This document shows, in pieces, positions 17,452 through 26,381 of a stretch of 64,000 bases of DNA. The position numbers and the translations under genes were made by a program. Location of the stretch: positions 3,410,501-3,474,500 of the forward strand of contig NZ_WUQX01000001.1 of NCBI RefSeq assembly GCF_009830285.1, in the 5' to 3' direction. Source of the stretch: Sporofaciens musculi. Lineage in GTDB: Bacteria; Bacillota; Clostridia; Lachnospirales; Lachnospiraceae. Numbering within the stretch: the stretch's first letter is position 1; every line of letters starts with the position of its first letter. The notes under the pieces were generated by a model that did no database searches, had not been told where the DNA came from, and was given only the letters and a program-made list of their open reading frames with translations.

Positions 17452-18661
17452 CAAAATTTTCTCCGTAGTTGCGATTGCCGTAATCCTGTTGTTTGTTGTA
17501 GTGAATATAATTCTTGCCGCCGACAGAACCAATGGGAGCAGGCAATATCGAGTGGAGATAAGCCGTCTTGTCCATGAAATAGAAACGAATGGTTCTGCCG
17601 ACATTTCCGAATGTGTGTACGTTACAAATATTGAACGATACGGAGAAAAATTTTACATCACGGACAGCGACTATGTTATCCGTGAAATAAACGGAGAACT
17701 TTATCGCTTTGATTACAATACTAACGGCTACTCCGACAAAACGCAGCTTACAGGAATTGTAAATGCTGTTCTCGGCGTTATGGCGATTTTAATCATAACG
17801 GTTTTGCTTTATATAAAATTCGCAATTCTTATGCCCTTTGAACGTCTGAGCGGTATCCCTTACGAGCTTTCAAAGGGTAATCTCGCCGCGCCGATAAAGG
17901 AAACGAAAAGCCGTTTTTTCGGAAAATTTCTTTGGGGGATCAATATTCTCCGTGAAAATATAGAACAGCAAAAGCAGCGCGAACTGGAAATGCAGAAAGA
18001 AAAGAAAACACTGCTGCTATCGCTCTCGCACGATATTAAAACGCCGCTTTCCGCTATAAAATTGTACTCGGCAGCACTGTCGAAAAATTTGTATTCGGAC
18101 GCGGAAAAGCAGCACAAAATCGCTGAAAACATCAACGAAAAAGCGGAGGAGATCGAGGGCTATGTTTCACAGATTATAACGGCTTCAAGAGAAGATTTCT
18201 TCAGCTTTGAAGTGAATATGGGCGAGTTTTATCTTTCGGAACTTGTTGAAAAAATCGTGGGATATTACAAGGAAAAACTGGCACTTATCAAAACAGATTT
18301 TATTATCGGAAAATATAAAAACTGTCTGCTATCGGGGGATTTGAGCAGGAGCGTTGAAGTGATGCAAAACATTATGGAAAATGCCCTCAAATACGGCGAT
18401 GGCAGACGTGTGGAATTGATTTTCCCCGAAGACGACGAATGCGTCCAAATTGCAATCATGAACGGCGGTTGTACGCTTGAGAAGGACGATTTGACGCATA
18501 TTTTCAAGAGCTTTTGGCGCGGAGCAAATGCAGGAAACATTGGCGGCAACGGGCTGGGACTTTACATTTGCAGACAGCTCATGCGCAAGATGAATGGCGA
18601 GATTTTTGCGAAAATCGATAATGACATCATCACCGTCACCACAGTTTTCGCAAGAGCGTGA
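17438..18661 (+). CDS. Sensor histidine kinase
   Basis: This encodes 407 residues: N-terminal transmembrane helix (7-27), extracellular sensor of about 80 residues, a second helix (about 107-127), a HAMP-like linker, and H-box SLSHDIKTPLSA with phospho-His198. N-box ENALKYGDGR and G-boxes GGNGLGLYICRQL form the ATPase domain. It acts with the response regulator to sense envelope attack or the transporter state (family knowledge; ligand unknown). It overlaps the regulator gene by 14 bp, indicating coupling. Confidence 0.94.
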   Translation: MKAFNKIFSVVAIAVILLFVVVNIILAADRTNGSRQYRVEISRLVHEIETNGSADISECVYVTNIERYGEKFYITDSDYVIREINGELYRFDYNTNGYSDKTQLTGIVNAVLGVMAILIITVLLYIKFAILMPFERLSGIPYELSKGNLAAPIKETKSRFFGKFLWGINILRENIEQQKQRELEMQKEKKTLLLSLSHDIKTPLSAIKLYSAALSKNLYSDAEKQHKIAENINEKAEEIEGYVSQIITASREDFFSFEVNMGEFYLSELVEKIVGYYKEKLALIKTDFIIGKYKNCLLSGDLSRSVEVMQNIMENALKYGDGRRVELIFPEDDECVQIAIMNGGCTLEKDDLTHIFKSFWRGANAGNIGGNGLGLYICRQLMRKMNGEIFAKIDNDIITVTTVFARA

Positions 18662-18768
18662 ATGATTGAAAATTGAAAAAGCCATGCAAAGGATAGGTAA
18701 ATATATGCGAATCAATCACACAAGAGAAATAGCTTATTATTCGAAAATAATAGAGAGGTATTTGAAAA

Positions 18769-18939
18769 ATGAAATTAGAATGGATACGCTGCCCCATCTG
18801 CGGTAGTAAAACTCGTGACAGAATTAGATCGGATACGATTATGAAAAACTATCCGCTCTACTGTCCGAAATGTAAGCAGGAAACGTTGATTAATGTAAAA
18901 GAGTTACAAGTAACTGTCATCAAAGAGCCAGACGCTTAA
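18769..18939 (+). CDS. Cysteine-rich KTR-domain small protein
   Basis: This 56-residue protein reads MKLEWIRCPICGSKTRDRIR, with CPxCG near the N-terminus and CPKC later, giving a four-cysteine zinc ribbon around the KTR motif. Such proteins recur in Tn916/Tn1549-type elements downstream of cargo; their role is unknown. The weak ribosome site is AGAGAGGTATTTGAAAA. A terminator hairpin follows at once. Confidence 0.8.
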   Translation: MKLEWIRCPICGSKTRDRIRSDTIMKNYPLYCPKCKQETLINVKELQVTVIKEPDA

Positions 18940-18945
18940 GACGCA

Positions 18946-18992
18946 GAGCCGATGAACTTGTGAGTTTATATCATAGTTCGTTGGCTCTATTT
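18946..18992 (+). terminator. Terminator after KTR gene
   Basis: Stem AGAGCCGATGAACT / AGTTCGTTGGCTCT, then ATTTTATTT. It ends the ABC/two-component/KTR unit. Confidence 0.7.
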
Positions 18993-19017
18993 TATTTCAT
19001 AAGGTTTTAAGCCAAAC

Positions 19018-19050
19018 GCCCACCAAATAAAAAAACGGCGTATGGTGGGC
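19018..19050. terminator. Hairpin in intergenic region
   Basis: GCCCACCA (19018-19025) pairs with TGGTGGGC (19043-19050). There is no strong T tract. It may be structural RNA or part of a tandem terminator array. Confidence 0.4.
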
Positions 19051-19083
19051 GGTATTGCTATGCCCGAAAAGACTTAACAGACA

Positions 19084-19120
19084 CTCCCCAGACCTGTTTT
19101 TAAGTTTGGGGAGATTTTTT
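19084..19120 (+). terminator. Rho-independent terminator
   Basis: CTCCCCA (19084-19090) pairs with TGGGGAG (19107-19113) and is followed by ATTTTTT. It insulates the sigma/mobilization genes. From 19121 to 19480 I see no supported gene; a 60-codon frame there has no family signature. Confidence 0.75.
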
Positions 19121-19491
19121 ATGTTCTTTTTTCGGGCGGTTACTTATTTGTCCATACAACGCAATGTTCATCCATACATAGCATATCGGGGACTGGCAGG
19201 AAGCCAGTTAAAAAAATCCCTGCATATGTAAGGCTGCTTCTCGCCATGAAAACAGAAATAGAATATCCCAATGGTAGAAGCTGCATTTCCTACAACCGTA
19301 AAGGTCACAGTACCTTTGCGGTTTTTATTTTGTCAATTTTTATCGGAATACGCCGCAGGGCTTTTTCTGATGTTGGCTGCCGTTCGCCGCCTTTTCCATC
19401 TGCATTAGTTAAACAGCAATCTTCTTGACCTAATGGTCAAGAAGCATCGCAGGCAGAAGCCTGCTCAATTCAGATTGGAGGAAAAAGGAGA

Positions 19492-19917
19492 ATGGCATAC
19501 AACAACGGACGTGAAGACAGGAAATGGCGTATCTGGAAAGAAGCCGAAGAAAAAATATTGCGGGAACATGGAGTTGATGAAACCACCATTGAGCAAATCC
19601 GCATAGACGACAGGGCAGACTTCAATTCCAACAGGCGGTTTTACCACTGGTCAAGCAACTTCGGGGAATACCTTGAGGGAATGGCAGACAGGGAGAAGCA
19701 GGCGGAGGTAATGACCGTTGCCGATTTACTGGACGAAATTGAAAACGAAACCCTATATCGGGCATTGCTTACGGTGGATAGGCGTACCCTGCAAATCGTC
19801 CTGCTGAAAATGCAGGGCTATTCCACAAAGGAGATTGCCCCGCTTGTTGGACTGACAGCGGGGGCTATTTATGCAAGGTTAAACCATCTGCGGAAAAAGC
19901 TGCGGAAAATTTTATAA
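19492..19917 (+). CDS. Sigma-70 region-4-like protein
   Basis: This encodes 141 residues starting at ATG 19492, 5 nt after GGAGGAAAAAGGAGA. The C-terminal 50 residues form a sigma region 4-type helix-turn-helix (LTVDRRTLQIVLLKMQGYST, then KEIAPLVGLTAGAIYARLNH). The N-terminal 90 residues are element-specific. Homologous proteins are common in Tn916/Tn1549-type elements and probably regulate mobilization or recombinase genes rather than act as full sigma factors. Confidence 0.8.
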   Translation: MAYNNGREDRKWRIWKEAEEKILREHGVDETTIEQIRIDDRADFNSNRRFYHWSSNFGEYLEGMADREKQAEVMTVADLLDEIENETLYRALLTVDRRTLQIVLLKMQGYSTKEIAPLVGLTAGAIYARLNHLRKKLRKIL

Positions 19918-20041
19918 GCGTCTAATATTTCCCGCTTTTCTATGGACTATTGGGTGAGGGATAAAATTCCCCCGCCCAATTTTAAAAACGGATGTATAAA
20001 AAGTTTGTCCACAGGGAATACTAAAAGTTTTGCCAAATTTC

Positions 20042-20069
20042 TTGACATGGGTGCAGCCGCTATGATATT
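20042..20069 (+). promoter_or_regulatory. Sigma-A-like promoter
   Basis: TTGACA (20042-20047), a 16-bp spacer, and GATATT (20064-20069). It could drive the mobilization transcript with a long leader. Confidence 0.45.
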
Positions 20070-20120
20070 CTAAAATACCCACAAGGGAATTGGAAGATTG
20101 AAAATGAAATAAGCGCATAG

Positions 20121-20285
20121 ATTGCAGAATGGATTGTCAGCCAGCGGACAAAGCTGACCGCCGCCGAAAATAAACTTCTGTTTTCGGCTGATGAGTGGAA
20201 TCATGGTTTTGAATTTCAAAGCCGTTACATAGCATTGCGAATCCAAGCAGGAGAAAACACTCCTGTCATTCGTGATGCCGTGTAG
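20121..20285 (+). other. Protein-like open frame without a start
   Basis: Fifty-four sense codons with protein-like composition (AEWIVSQRTKLTAAENKLLF onward to NTPVIRDAV) follow directly after a stop codon and lack ATG, GTG or TTG at the head. It is probably the tail of a small gene whose start was lost, or a read-through product. No family is recognised. Confidence 0.3.
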
Positions 20286-20439
20286 CGGCTTTTTCATTTA
20301 TCCAAAAGTCAAGAGAAATCGAATCCAGAACGGAGGTGCAGGGACATAGGGTTTTCTTTTCGGAGGGTAAGGCAGGCGTTAAAGATGCCGCTGCACAGGA
20401 AAATGCTCTGCGGCGTTGTCCACAGAGATAGCGAGCATC

Positions 20440-20508
20440 GGATTGTGTCACCCACAATCCCAATCCACGCCGCTTGTGGGCGTGGACTTACTCAGGGAAC
20501 ATCCCTGA
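20440..20508 (+). other. Candidate oriT (palindrome cluster)
   Basis: Three inverted repeats stand in a row: GGATTGTG/CACAATCC (20440-20460), CCACGCC/GGCGTGG (20465-20485) and TCAGGGA/TCCCTGA (20492-20508). They lie immediately upstream of the MobC-like and relaxase genes, the usual place for a transfer origin. The nick site is not identified. Confidence 0.5.
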
Positions 20509-20551
20509 ATACCCTGTTAAAAATGAAATTCAAGACTGGAGGATAAGAAAA

Positions 20552-20908
20552 ATGAGCAGAGAAAAATCAGAAAAGGACGCGCGGAATGTCCCGATTACCG
20601 TCCGATTGAACGAAGAAGAACATAAAAAATTAAAGCAGTGCGCCGCTGCCTGCGGTCTGTCCGTAGCCGAATTTATGCGCCAGTTATGCAAAGGAAACGC
20701 CCCACAGCCACAGCCTAAAACCGAGTTTTGGGAGCTGTTAAACAAACTCTATGAGGTGCATGACGCTTTCAAAAAGTGTGTTCCTTATTACCCTGCCGCC
20801 GCTGATACCTGTATGGAGATTGAGGATTTTATCTTAGAACTGCAACAGAAAACAACTCTCCCACAACGATTTAGCGTAGAAGAATTGACAGAACAGGGGG
20901 CAGTTTAA
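20552..20908 (+). CDS. MobC-like relaxosome accessory protein
   Basis: This encodes 118 residues starting at ATG 20552, 7 nt after CTGGAGGATAA; the frame is open further upstream but without a ribosome site. The N-terminal ribbon-helix-helix (VPITVRLNEEEHKKLKQCAA, then GLSVAEFMRQL) is typical of MobC/relaxosome DNA-binding proteins that open oriT for the relaxase. The relaxase gene begins one base after its stop. A palindrome cluster lies directly upstream. Confidence 0.8.
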   Translation: MSREKSEKDARNVPITVRLNEEEHKKLKQCAAACGLSVAEFMRQLCKGNAPQPQPKTEFWELLNKLYEVHDAFKKCVPYYPAAADTCMEIEDFILELQQKTTLPQRFSVEELTEQGAV

Positions 20909-20909
20909 T

Positions 20910-22274
20910 TTGGCAGTAACGAGCCTATGGCATGTCAAAGGGAGCATAAAAGACGTGATTGACTATATAGAAAATCCAGAAAAAACCGTGCCGAATCGAG
21001 ATATGCAGGATTTTTTTGACGTGTTCTCCTATGTGAAGAATCTGTTAAAAACAAATGAGGGCGAGTATGTTTCCGCAATCAACTGTCTGAAAGAAACAGC
21101 ATTACAGCAGATGATTTTGACAAAAAAACAGTACCAAAAGACAGGCGGATATATCGCTTGGCACGGCTACCAGAGCTTCAAGCCAAACGAGGTAACGCCC
21201 GAACAGTGCCATGAAATCGGGTTGAAGCTAGCAAGGGAGATGTGGGGCGACAAGTACCAGATAATCGTTGCCACCCACCTTGACAAAGGACATCTGCATA
21301 ATCACTTCTGCTTTAACTCCGTTTCTTATCTGGATGGGAGCAAATATAATTACTCAAAATCGGAGCAGAAACGGTTGAGGGAAGTGTCCGACCGATTGTG
21401 TTTTGAGTACGGATTGTCAGTCATAGAGCATCCGAAGAAAGCCCCGTCAAGACCGCTTTATCTAGATGAAAAAAGCGGCAAACCCACACGCTACAACGTC
21501 TATCGGGAGGATTTGAGGGAGGCAATCAACGGGAGCAGGGATTTACAGCACATGATAAAATACCTTGCCGACAAGGGATATGAGGTTGATTTTTCGGGCA
21601 GCCATTGGAAAATGAAGCTGCCGCAATACAACCATTTCACAAGGTTAGACACGCTTGACGAGCGGCTGACTCCCAATTTCATACAGTCATGTTTAAAGGG
21701 AGCATACAAATTTGGGAACTACAAAGCAAGGATTTCCTACTCCCCGCATATGCCAGAGCAGTATAAAAACGCATGGAAACCACACCAAAAAACCACGGGG
21801 ATTTTAGCATTGTACTATTACTGGTGCTATCAGTTAGGGATATTCCCCAAAGGCACGGACTACAAGCCGACAAGCCCGATGATGAAAGAGGAGCTTCGGA
21901 AACTGGACGAGATTACCGCACAGGTGCGGTATATGTCAAAGCATAACATCTCCACCCTCTCCGACTTACACGCCGACAGGGAGCAAAACCAGAGTGAAAT
22001 GAATAAACTTATCGACTACCGCCAGCACTTGCGGAATAAGGTACGCCGTGCCACACCAGCCGAAAAAGAAACACTCCGAGCCGAAAAACAGGGCGTGACG
22101 GAGCGGATAACGGAGCTTAGGAAGCGGCTGAAATATGCAGACGGGATTGAGAAACGCTCCGCCCACATTGATGACTGCTTAGACCAAATCCATGACACGA
22201 TGGAAAATCAGCGTCCAAACCGACAGAAACAGCTAATTAAAACAGACCGCAGGAGGGAGGAATCATTGCGATGA
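20910..22274 (+). CDS. Relaxase/mobilization nuclease
   Basis: This 454-residue MOB-type relaxase nicks oriT and attaches to the 5' end of the transferred strand. The metal-binding histidine motif is ATHLDKGHLHNHFCFNSVS, and an N-terminal Tyr-rich segment (DYIENPEKT) precedes it. The C-terminal 120 residues are helical. The start is probably TTG 20910, next to the MobC stop, with a GGGGG ribosome site. The element lacks conjugation-pore genes, so it would move using another element's channel. Confidence 0.9.
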   Translation: MAVTSLWHVKGSIKDVIDYIENPEKTVPNRDMQDFFDVFSYVKNLLKTNEGEYVSAINCLKETALQQMILTKKQYQKTGGYIAWHGYQSFKPNEVTPEQCHEIGLKLAREMWGDKYQIIVATHLDKGHLHNHFCFNSVSYLDGSKYNYSKSEQKRLREVSDRLCFEYGLSVIEHPKKAPSRPLYLDEKSGKPTRYNVYREDLREAINGSRDLQHMIKYLADKGYEVDFSGSHWKMKLPQYNHFTRLDTLDERLTPNFIQSCLKGAYKFGNYKARISYSPHMPEQYKNAWKPHQKTTGILALYYYWCYQLGIFPKGTDYKPTSPMMKEELRKLDEITAQVRYMSKHNISTLSDLHADREQNQSEMNKLIDYRQHLRNKVRRATPAEKETLRAEKQGVTERITELRKRLKYADGIEKRSAHIDDCLDQIHDTMENQRPNRQKQLIKTDRRREESLR

Positions 22275-22573
22275 GCAGACTGTCCGAGGAAGAAATACAG
22301 GCGATTATGGAGGAATACAAGGACATCCCTATGGTAAATCCAGATAAAATATATCCCCCTCTGCCGCCTGTCCAGAACGTCACGCCCCTTGTCCGCATCC
22401 CAGAGCCGATGAGCATTACCGAGAAAATCGGCGGCACGGAATACACCGTCAACGCCCATTTCCGAAAAGACGGGCGGGATTTGCTTGCAACGCTTACAGA
22501 TATTTTTCGGCGCAGCGCACGGGGATATGGATTTTATGATGATGGGAATTGGGGTGATGATGACGGGGAATAA
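22271..22573 (+). CDS. TnpW-like transposon protein
   Basis: This encodes 100 residues; the ATG overlaps the relaxase stop by 4 bp, so they are coupled. The segment SITEKIGGTEYTVNAHFRKD resembles TnpW-family proteins found next to TnpX-type recombinases. The N-terminus is acidic (SEEEIQAIMEEYKD) and the C-terminus is Asp/Gly-rich. The function is unknown. Confidence 0.6.
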   Translation: MSRLSEEEIQAIMEEYKDIPMVNPDKIYPPLPPVQNVTPLVRIPEPMSITEKIGGTEYTVNAHFRKDGRDLLATLTDIFRRSARGYGFYDDGNWGDDDGE

Positions 22574-22681
22574 CAGGCAGCAGAAGAATTATCACTTTAA
22601 AGCGTTGAAGTTTAAGGGCAGATGTGGTACACTGTACCTACACTTCACAATACCGTGTCTGCTGTCGGAAAGGAGAGCTTT

Positions 22682-24340
22682 ATGAAAGGACAGCAGGAAG
22701 AATTCACGGCATTGTATTGTAGGTTAAGCCAAGACGATGGGCGGGAAGGTGAGAGCAACAGCATTGTAAACCAGAAAGAATATCTGATGAAATACGCCAA
22801 AGAGCACGGTTTCCCTAACCCGAAATTCTACGTGGACGACGGCTATACGGGTACGAATTTTGACCGCCCTAGCTTTAAGGAAATGTCGGCGGACATTGAA
22901 AAAGGGCTTGTAAAAACGGTCATTGTCAAAGACTTATCACGCTTCGGCAGGAACTATATTGAGGTCGGCTCTTACTCCGAAATCATCTACCCAGAAGCAG
23001 GTGTGAGGTTTATCGCCATCATGGACAACGTGGACACGGGCAGCCTTGAAAGCAACGAATTTGCCGCCTTTACCAACCTTTTCAACGAATGGTATCCCAA
23101 AAGCACGAGCAAAAAGGTAAAGGAAGTCAAGAAAGCAAAAGGGTTTGCGGGGGAGCATTTAGGCGCACCGCCCTACGGATATTCGCGTAATCCAGATGAC
23201 AAAACCCGTTGGCTTGTGGACGAGGAAGCGGCGACAGTCGTCCGCAGGATATTCTCACTCTGCATGCAGGGAAAAGGCGTGTCAGCCATTGCCACAGCCC
23301 TCTGGGAAGATAAAGTGCTTACCCCGTCAGCCTACAAAATGTCAAAGGGAATCGGCGTTGCAAAAAAATCGGGACATCCCTATAACTGGGAGCCAGCCAC
23401 GATTGCATCCATTCTGGAAAATGTGGCGTATATCGGCGTGACGGAGAGCTTTAAATCCACCCGTTTAGGCTTTAAGAGCAAGAAACGTATTCCAACCGCA
23501 AAGGACAGGCGGACGTATATCGAGGATGCCCATGCCCCCATCATTGACAGGGATATGTGGGAAAAAGTACAGATGATACGGGAAAATAAACGCAGACCGA
23601 CCAAAAGCGGCGTGACAAGTATCTTTTCGGGGCTGCTCTATTGTTCCGACTGCGGGGCGAAACTCAGCTTAGCCACAGCAAACGGATATGAGCATTTCCG
23701 CTGTTCCATGTATAAAAGGACGAGCAGGGCAAAGGAATGTACGCAGCACTATATCCGAGAGGACGCATTAAAACAGTTGGTCTTGAAACAGCTTCAGCAT
23801 TTCCTCTCCTATTTACAGCAGTTTGAGCATGTGTTTATCCGACAGCAGATTGACGCCACCCTTGCGGAACGCCGATACGAGTTATCCGCAAAGCAGAAAC
23901 AGATAGAAAAGGACGAAAAGCGGATAAAGGAACTTGACCGCCTGTTCCGTAAAATCTATGAGGATAATGTCAACGGAAAGCTGAATGACGAACGCTTTTA
24001 CAAGCTGTCAGACGGATATGAAGCCGAGCAGGAACAGCTAAAGCAGGAAATCGAAGCCTTGACAGCCGAGGTCAGCAAAGCCGACACAGAAGCGACCAAT
24101 GTCGCCAAGCTGATAGCAGTCACCAAGAAATACACCCACATCGACGAGCTGACGCCCGAAATCCTAAACGCATTTGTGGATAAAATCGTAGTCCATGAGC
24201 GTGAGAAAAAGGACGGGAAACGGACACAGCAAATCGACATCTACTATTCCTATGTCGGGATTGTGGACATCCCCACGGACGAGGAAATGCGGGAAATGGA
24301 ACGGGAATATATGCAGCGTACCAAACGTCAAACCGCCTAA
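22682..24340 (+). CDS. Large serine recombinase (TnpX/TndX type)
   Basis: This encodes 552 residues starting at ATG 22682, after GGAAAGGAGAGCTTT. The resolvase domain has ALYCRLSQDDG with nucleophile Ser16 and the DLSRFGRNYIE arginine motif. A recombinase DNA-binding domain, a zinc ribbon (CSDCGAKLSL; FRCSMYKR) and a coiled coil (about 410-490) follow. It catalyses excision and integration through a 2-bp staggered cut. It is the last gene before the right end, reading outward, so it is the element's own integrase. Confidence 0.93.
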   Translation: MKGQQEEFTALYCRLSQDDGREGESNSIVNQKEYLMKYAKEHGFPNPKFYVDDGYTGTNFDRPSFKEMSADIEKGLVKTVIVKDLSRFGRNYIEVGSYSEIIYPEAGVRFIAIMDNVDTGSLESNEFAAFTNLFNEWYPKSTSKKVKEVKKAKGFAGEHLGAPPYGYSRNPDDKTRWLVDEEAATVVRRIFSLCMQGKGVSAIATALWEDKVLTPSAYKMSKGIGVAKKSGHPYNWEPATIASILENVAYIGVTESFKSTRLGFKSKKRIPTAKDRRTYIEDAHAPIIDRDMWEKVQMIRENKRRPTKSGVTSIFSGLLYCSDCGAKLSLATANGYEHFRCSMYKRTSRAKECTQHYIREDALKQLVLKQLQHFLSYLQQFEHVFIRQQIDATLAERRYELSAKQKQIEKDEKRIKELDRLFRKIYEDNVNGKLNDERFYKLSDGYEAEQEQLKQEIEALTAEVSKADTEATNVAKLIAVTKKYTHIDELTPEILNAFVDKIVVHEREKKDGKRTQQIDIYYSYVGIVDIPTDEEMREMEREYMQRTKRQTA

Positions 24341-24350
24341 ATATAGGCGT

Positions 24351-24376
24351 GGCAGGAGAAAATCTATGCTCCTGCC
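24351..24376 (+). terminator. Hairpin after recombinase
   Basis: GGCAGGAG (24351-24358) pairs with CTCCTGCC (24369-24376). The tail is only moderately T-rich. It lies 12 bp before the right terminal repeat. Confidence 0.5.
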
Positions 24377-24388
24377 GATACATATCTA

Positions 24389-24412
24389 TTTTTATCCCTA
24401 TCTGGTTTAACC
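24389..24412 (-). repeat. Right terminal inverted repeat of mobilizable element
   Basis: Read on the minus strand it is GGGTTAAACCAGATAGGGAT plus AAAA, matching the left end with AAACCAGATA as core. It is followed on the plus strand by CAT and the host acyltransferase gene. Confidence 0.75.
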
Positions 24413-24415
24413 CAT

Positions 24416-25193
24416 ATTTGGTAATAGTATTAAGCAAAATGTATTCTATATCTGCCCAAATAAAAAGATATACATTGAGAATAGTTGCTACTATTCCGAT
24501 ACCGAACAATAACCAGCTATTCTTATCAGCTATGCTTATTATTTTTTCATCAGCAAAAACAAAATACCCCATCATAAAGAGGTATGTATACTCTACAAGG
24601 CTTTTTCCACCTATGGAAAGCCATTCACTCAACAATGGTAATGGTAATCCCAAAATAAAAACAAACCAAAATGGAATTGATTTTTTTGTTGTAGAAATAA
24701 CCTTTTTCATTAGTACGGATACTCCAACACTCACAATTGAAATAACCAACAAATACAACAAAAACCAGAATTGTCCTACCGAAAATCCTCCATCAGCACC
24801 TGTCAAATCAGTATATCTTGTATAAAATACGGCATAATGTTGAAAGAACCCTTCACTATAAGAACAATTAAACTTATCAGCTATATACGACATTATAGGC
24901 ATAAAGACTATTGTTCCAAACAAAAACGGAATAAACAGTCTTTTTGCTCTTTCAATAAGATATTCCTTATTTGTCCTCTTTTGAAGTGCATACTTTGTAC
25001 TTATTCCTGCTAACACAAATAGTAGAGGCATAAAATACGGACTAAAAAAAACAGTAATACTACTAATTAATCTGTTCCCTTCAAAAAATATATAATTTGG
25101 TTCACCCCAAACATTCCATGCCTGTGTTGTATGATATGGTATAAGTATCAAAAGTATTATCCATCTTAAATTATCAATATAATGCTTATGCAT
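24416..25193 (-). pseudogene. Acyltransferase family protein, N-terminal half (interrupted)
   Basis: This gives about 260 codons of an acyltransferase_3-type integral membrane enzyme: NLRWIILLILIPYHTTQAWN with the conserved early His, ERAKRLFIPFLFGTIVFMP, then multiple membrane helices to ILLNTITKY. Beyond that point the frame reads into the inserted element and soon loses homology. The other half is at 12110-12405. Such proteins transfer acetyl or other acyl groups to surface glycans. The gene is inactive while the insertion is present but would be restored by precise excision. Confidence 0.85.
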
Positions 25194-25225
25194 ACCTGAA
25201 TTTATATTTTCTCACCCCCAAATTG

Positions 25226-26148
25226 TTATCCGTTTCTGAACGGATCATCTGGGTCTATAAGCCAACAGTTATATCCATCAATATATGCGCCGCCAGTTAT
25301 GACTGGAATGATAGCGTCGAAGTTACCGACTTTGGCAGTACGGTCGATTCTGCAAGTGAATCTACATCCCAAAATACTATCATATTCGAAAGCGCCACCC
25401 TGAGCGATTTCGCCAGCAGAAAATTTCTTTGCAGCCATTGCGGTGGTTCCCGTCCCGCAAGGCGAACGGTCAACCTGACCCTCGCCAAACACAGCCATAT
25501 TTACAGTTCTACCGTTCGGTTGCTTCTGATACAGATCAATTACATCGATAGTATGTTCTTTCCATCCAGTTTCATACCGAACTGATCGGCATCCACCAGC
25601 GCACAAAAGCTGCCGCTAAACTCCAGGTCGTATTGAATAGTACCGTAACCCTCAACTACTGTGGAAAGCCCCTCACGATATGAGAAAGTAGGAACATTCT
25701 CAAGATCTGCCGATACTGCTTTGCCATTCCGGATATTAACATTGATTGAAATCATTCCGGCAGGCGCATCGAAACAAACATGTGTTACAGGTTCAGTCCT
25801 CTCACCAAGTCCTGCCTCAACGACAGCAACGGCAGTTGCGATAGCACCATGACCGCACATATTAACCACTCCGCCGCTCTCCAGAAAGAGGACGCCAAAA
25901 TCTGCCGCGTCGTGGACTGGCTCAACAAGCGCCACACAGAGCATATCCTTGTGGCCGCGCGGTTCAAAATACAGTGAAGTTCTGATATAATCGCAGTGCT
26001 CCATGAAGAACTGTTTCTTCTCCATCATCGTCGTGCCTTCAACCATTGGAAGCCCACTCAAAATAATTCTTGCAGGCTCGCCTTCCGTATGGGCATCCAA
26101 CACTCTGAACTCTTCGTATTGATTATGAAACTTAGGCGTCAAATCCAT
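25226..26148 (-). pseudogene. Proline racemase/4-hydroxyproline epimerase family, internal deletion
   Basis: The N-terminal 195 codons (start 26148) include DAHTEGEPARII and the catalytic region VNMCGHGAIAT. The frame then stops at about 25540. A second frame carries the C-terminal part, with GQVDRSPCGTGTTAMAAK (second catalytic Cys) and ending DPDDPFRNG. At the joint (KLDG into KEHTIDVIDLYQ) about 25-30 codons of the family are missing and the frame is shifted. Both cysteines argue for a racemase or epimerase rather than a dehydratase. The enzyme is not functional in this state. The 230 bp upstream hold no gene. Confidence 0.85.
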
Positions 26149-26381
26149 TGATTTACCTCCCTTGTACTTACAGGCATTCCTCTTACCTGAAATAAAATGC
26201 CATTTACATTATAGCAAAAATCTGCAATAAATCAATGGTCGTCATATACCATCGTCATAAGCGACAAAACCGCAAAAAGCAAAATGGATGGAGATTTTCG
26301 GAAATTTGTGAAAATTTTTTTGTCCTATTCATTTGTTAATGTAGGTATCTGATTCATTCTAAAATACCTCCAGATAGCTTT

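Larger units (their letters stand above)
12409..24412 (+). mobile_element. 12-kb integrative mobilizable element (Tn4451-like) with peptide-defence cargo
   Basis: The ends are defined by the interrupted acyltransferase gene and by imperfect 24-bp terminal inverted repeats. The left reads GAGTGAAACCAGATAAGGAG. The right, inverted, reads GGGTTAAACCAGATAGGGAT. Both are flanked by CAT/ATG. Contents on the plus strand: tnpV, MarR-like regulator, ABC permease and ATPase, response regulator, kinase, KTR protein, sigma-like protein, oriT candidate, MobC, relaxase, TnpW-like protein and large serine recombinase. It has relaxase functions but no mating-pore genes, so it needs a helper such as the ICE to the right. 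Confidence 0.85.

Noticed and set aside
19246-19428. 60-codon plus-strand frame before the sigma-like gene
   Set aside because: No ribosome site, composition unlike a protein, and it lies in a terminator-rich spacer.
12409-24412. Target-site GA dinucleotide as in Tn4451
   Set aside because: Both junctions share CAT/ATG rather than a clear GA core, so the exact dinucleotide was left open.
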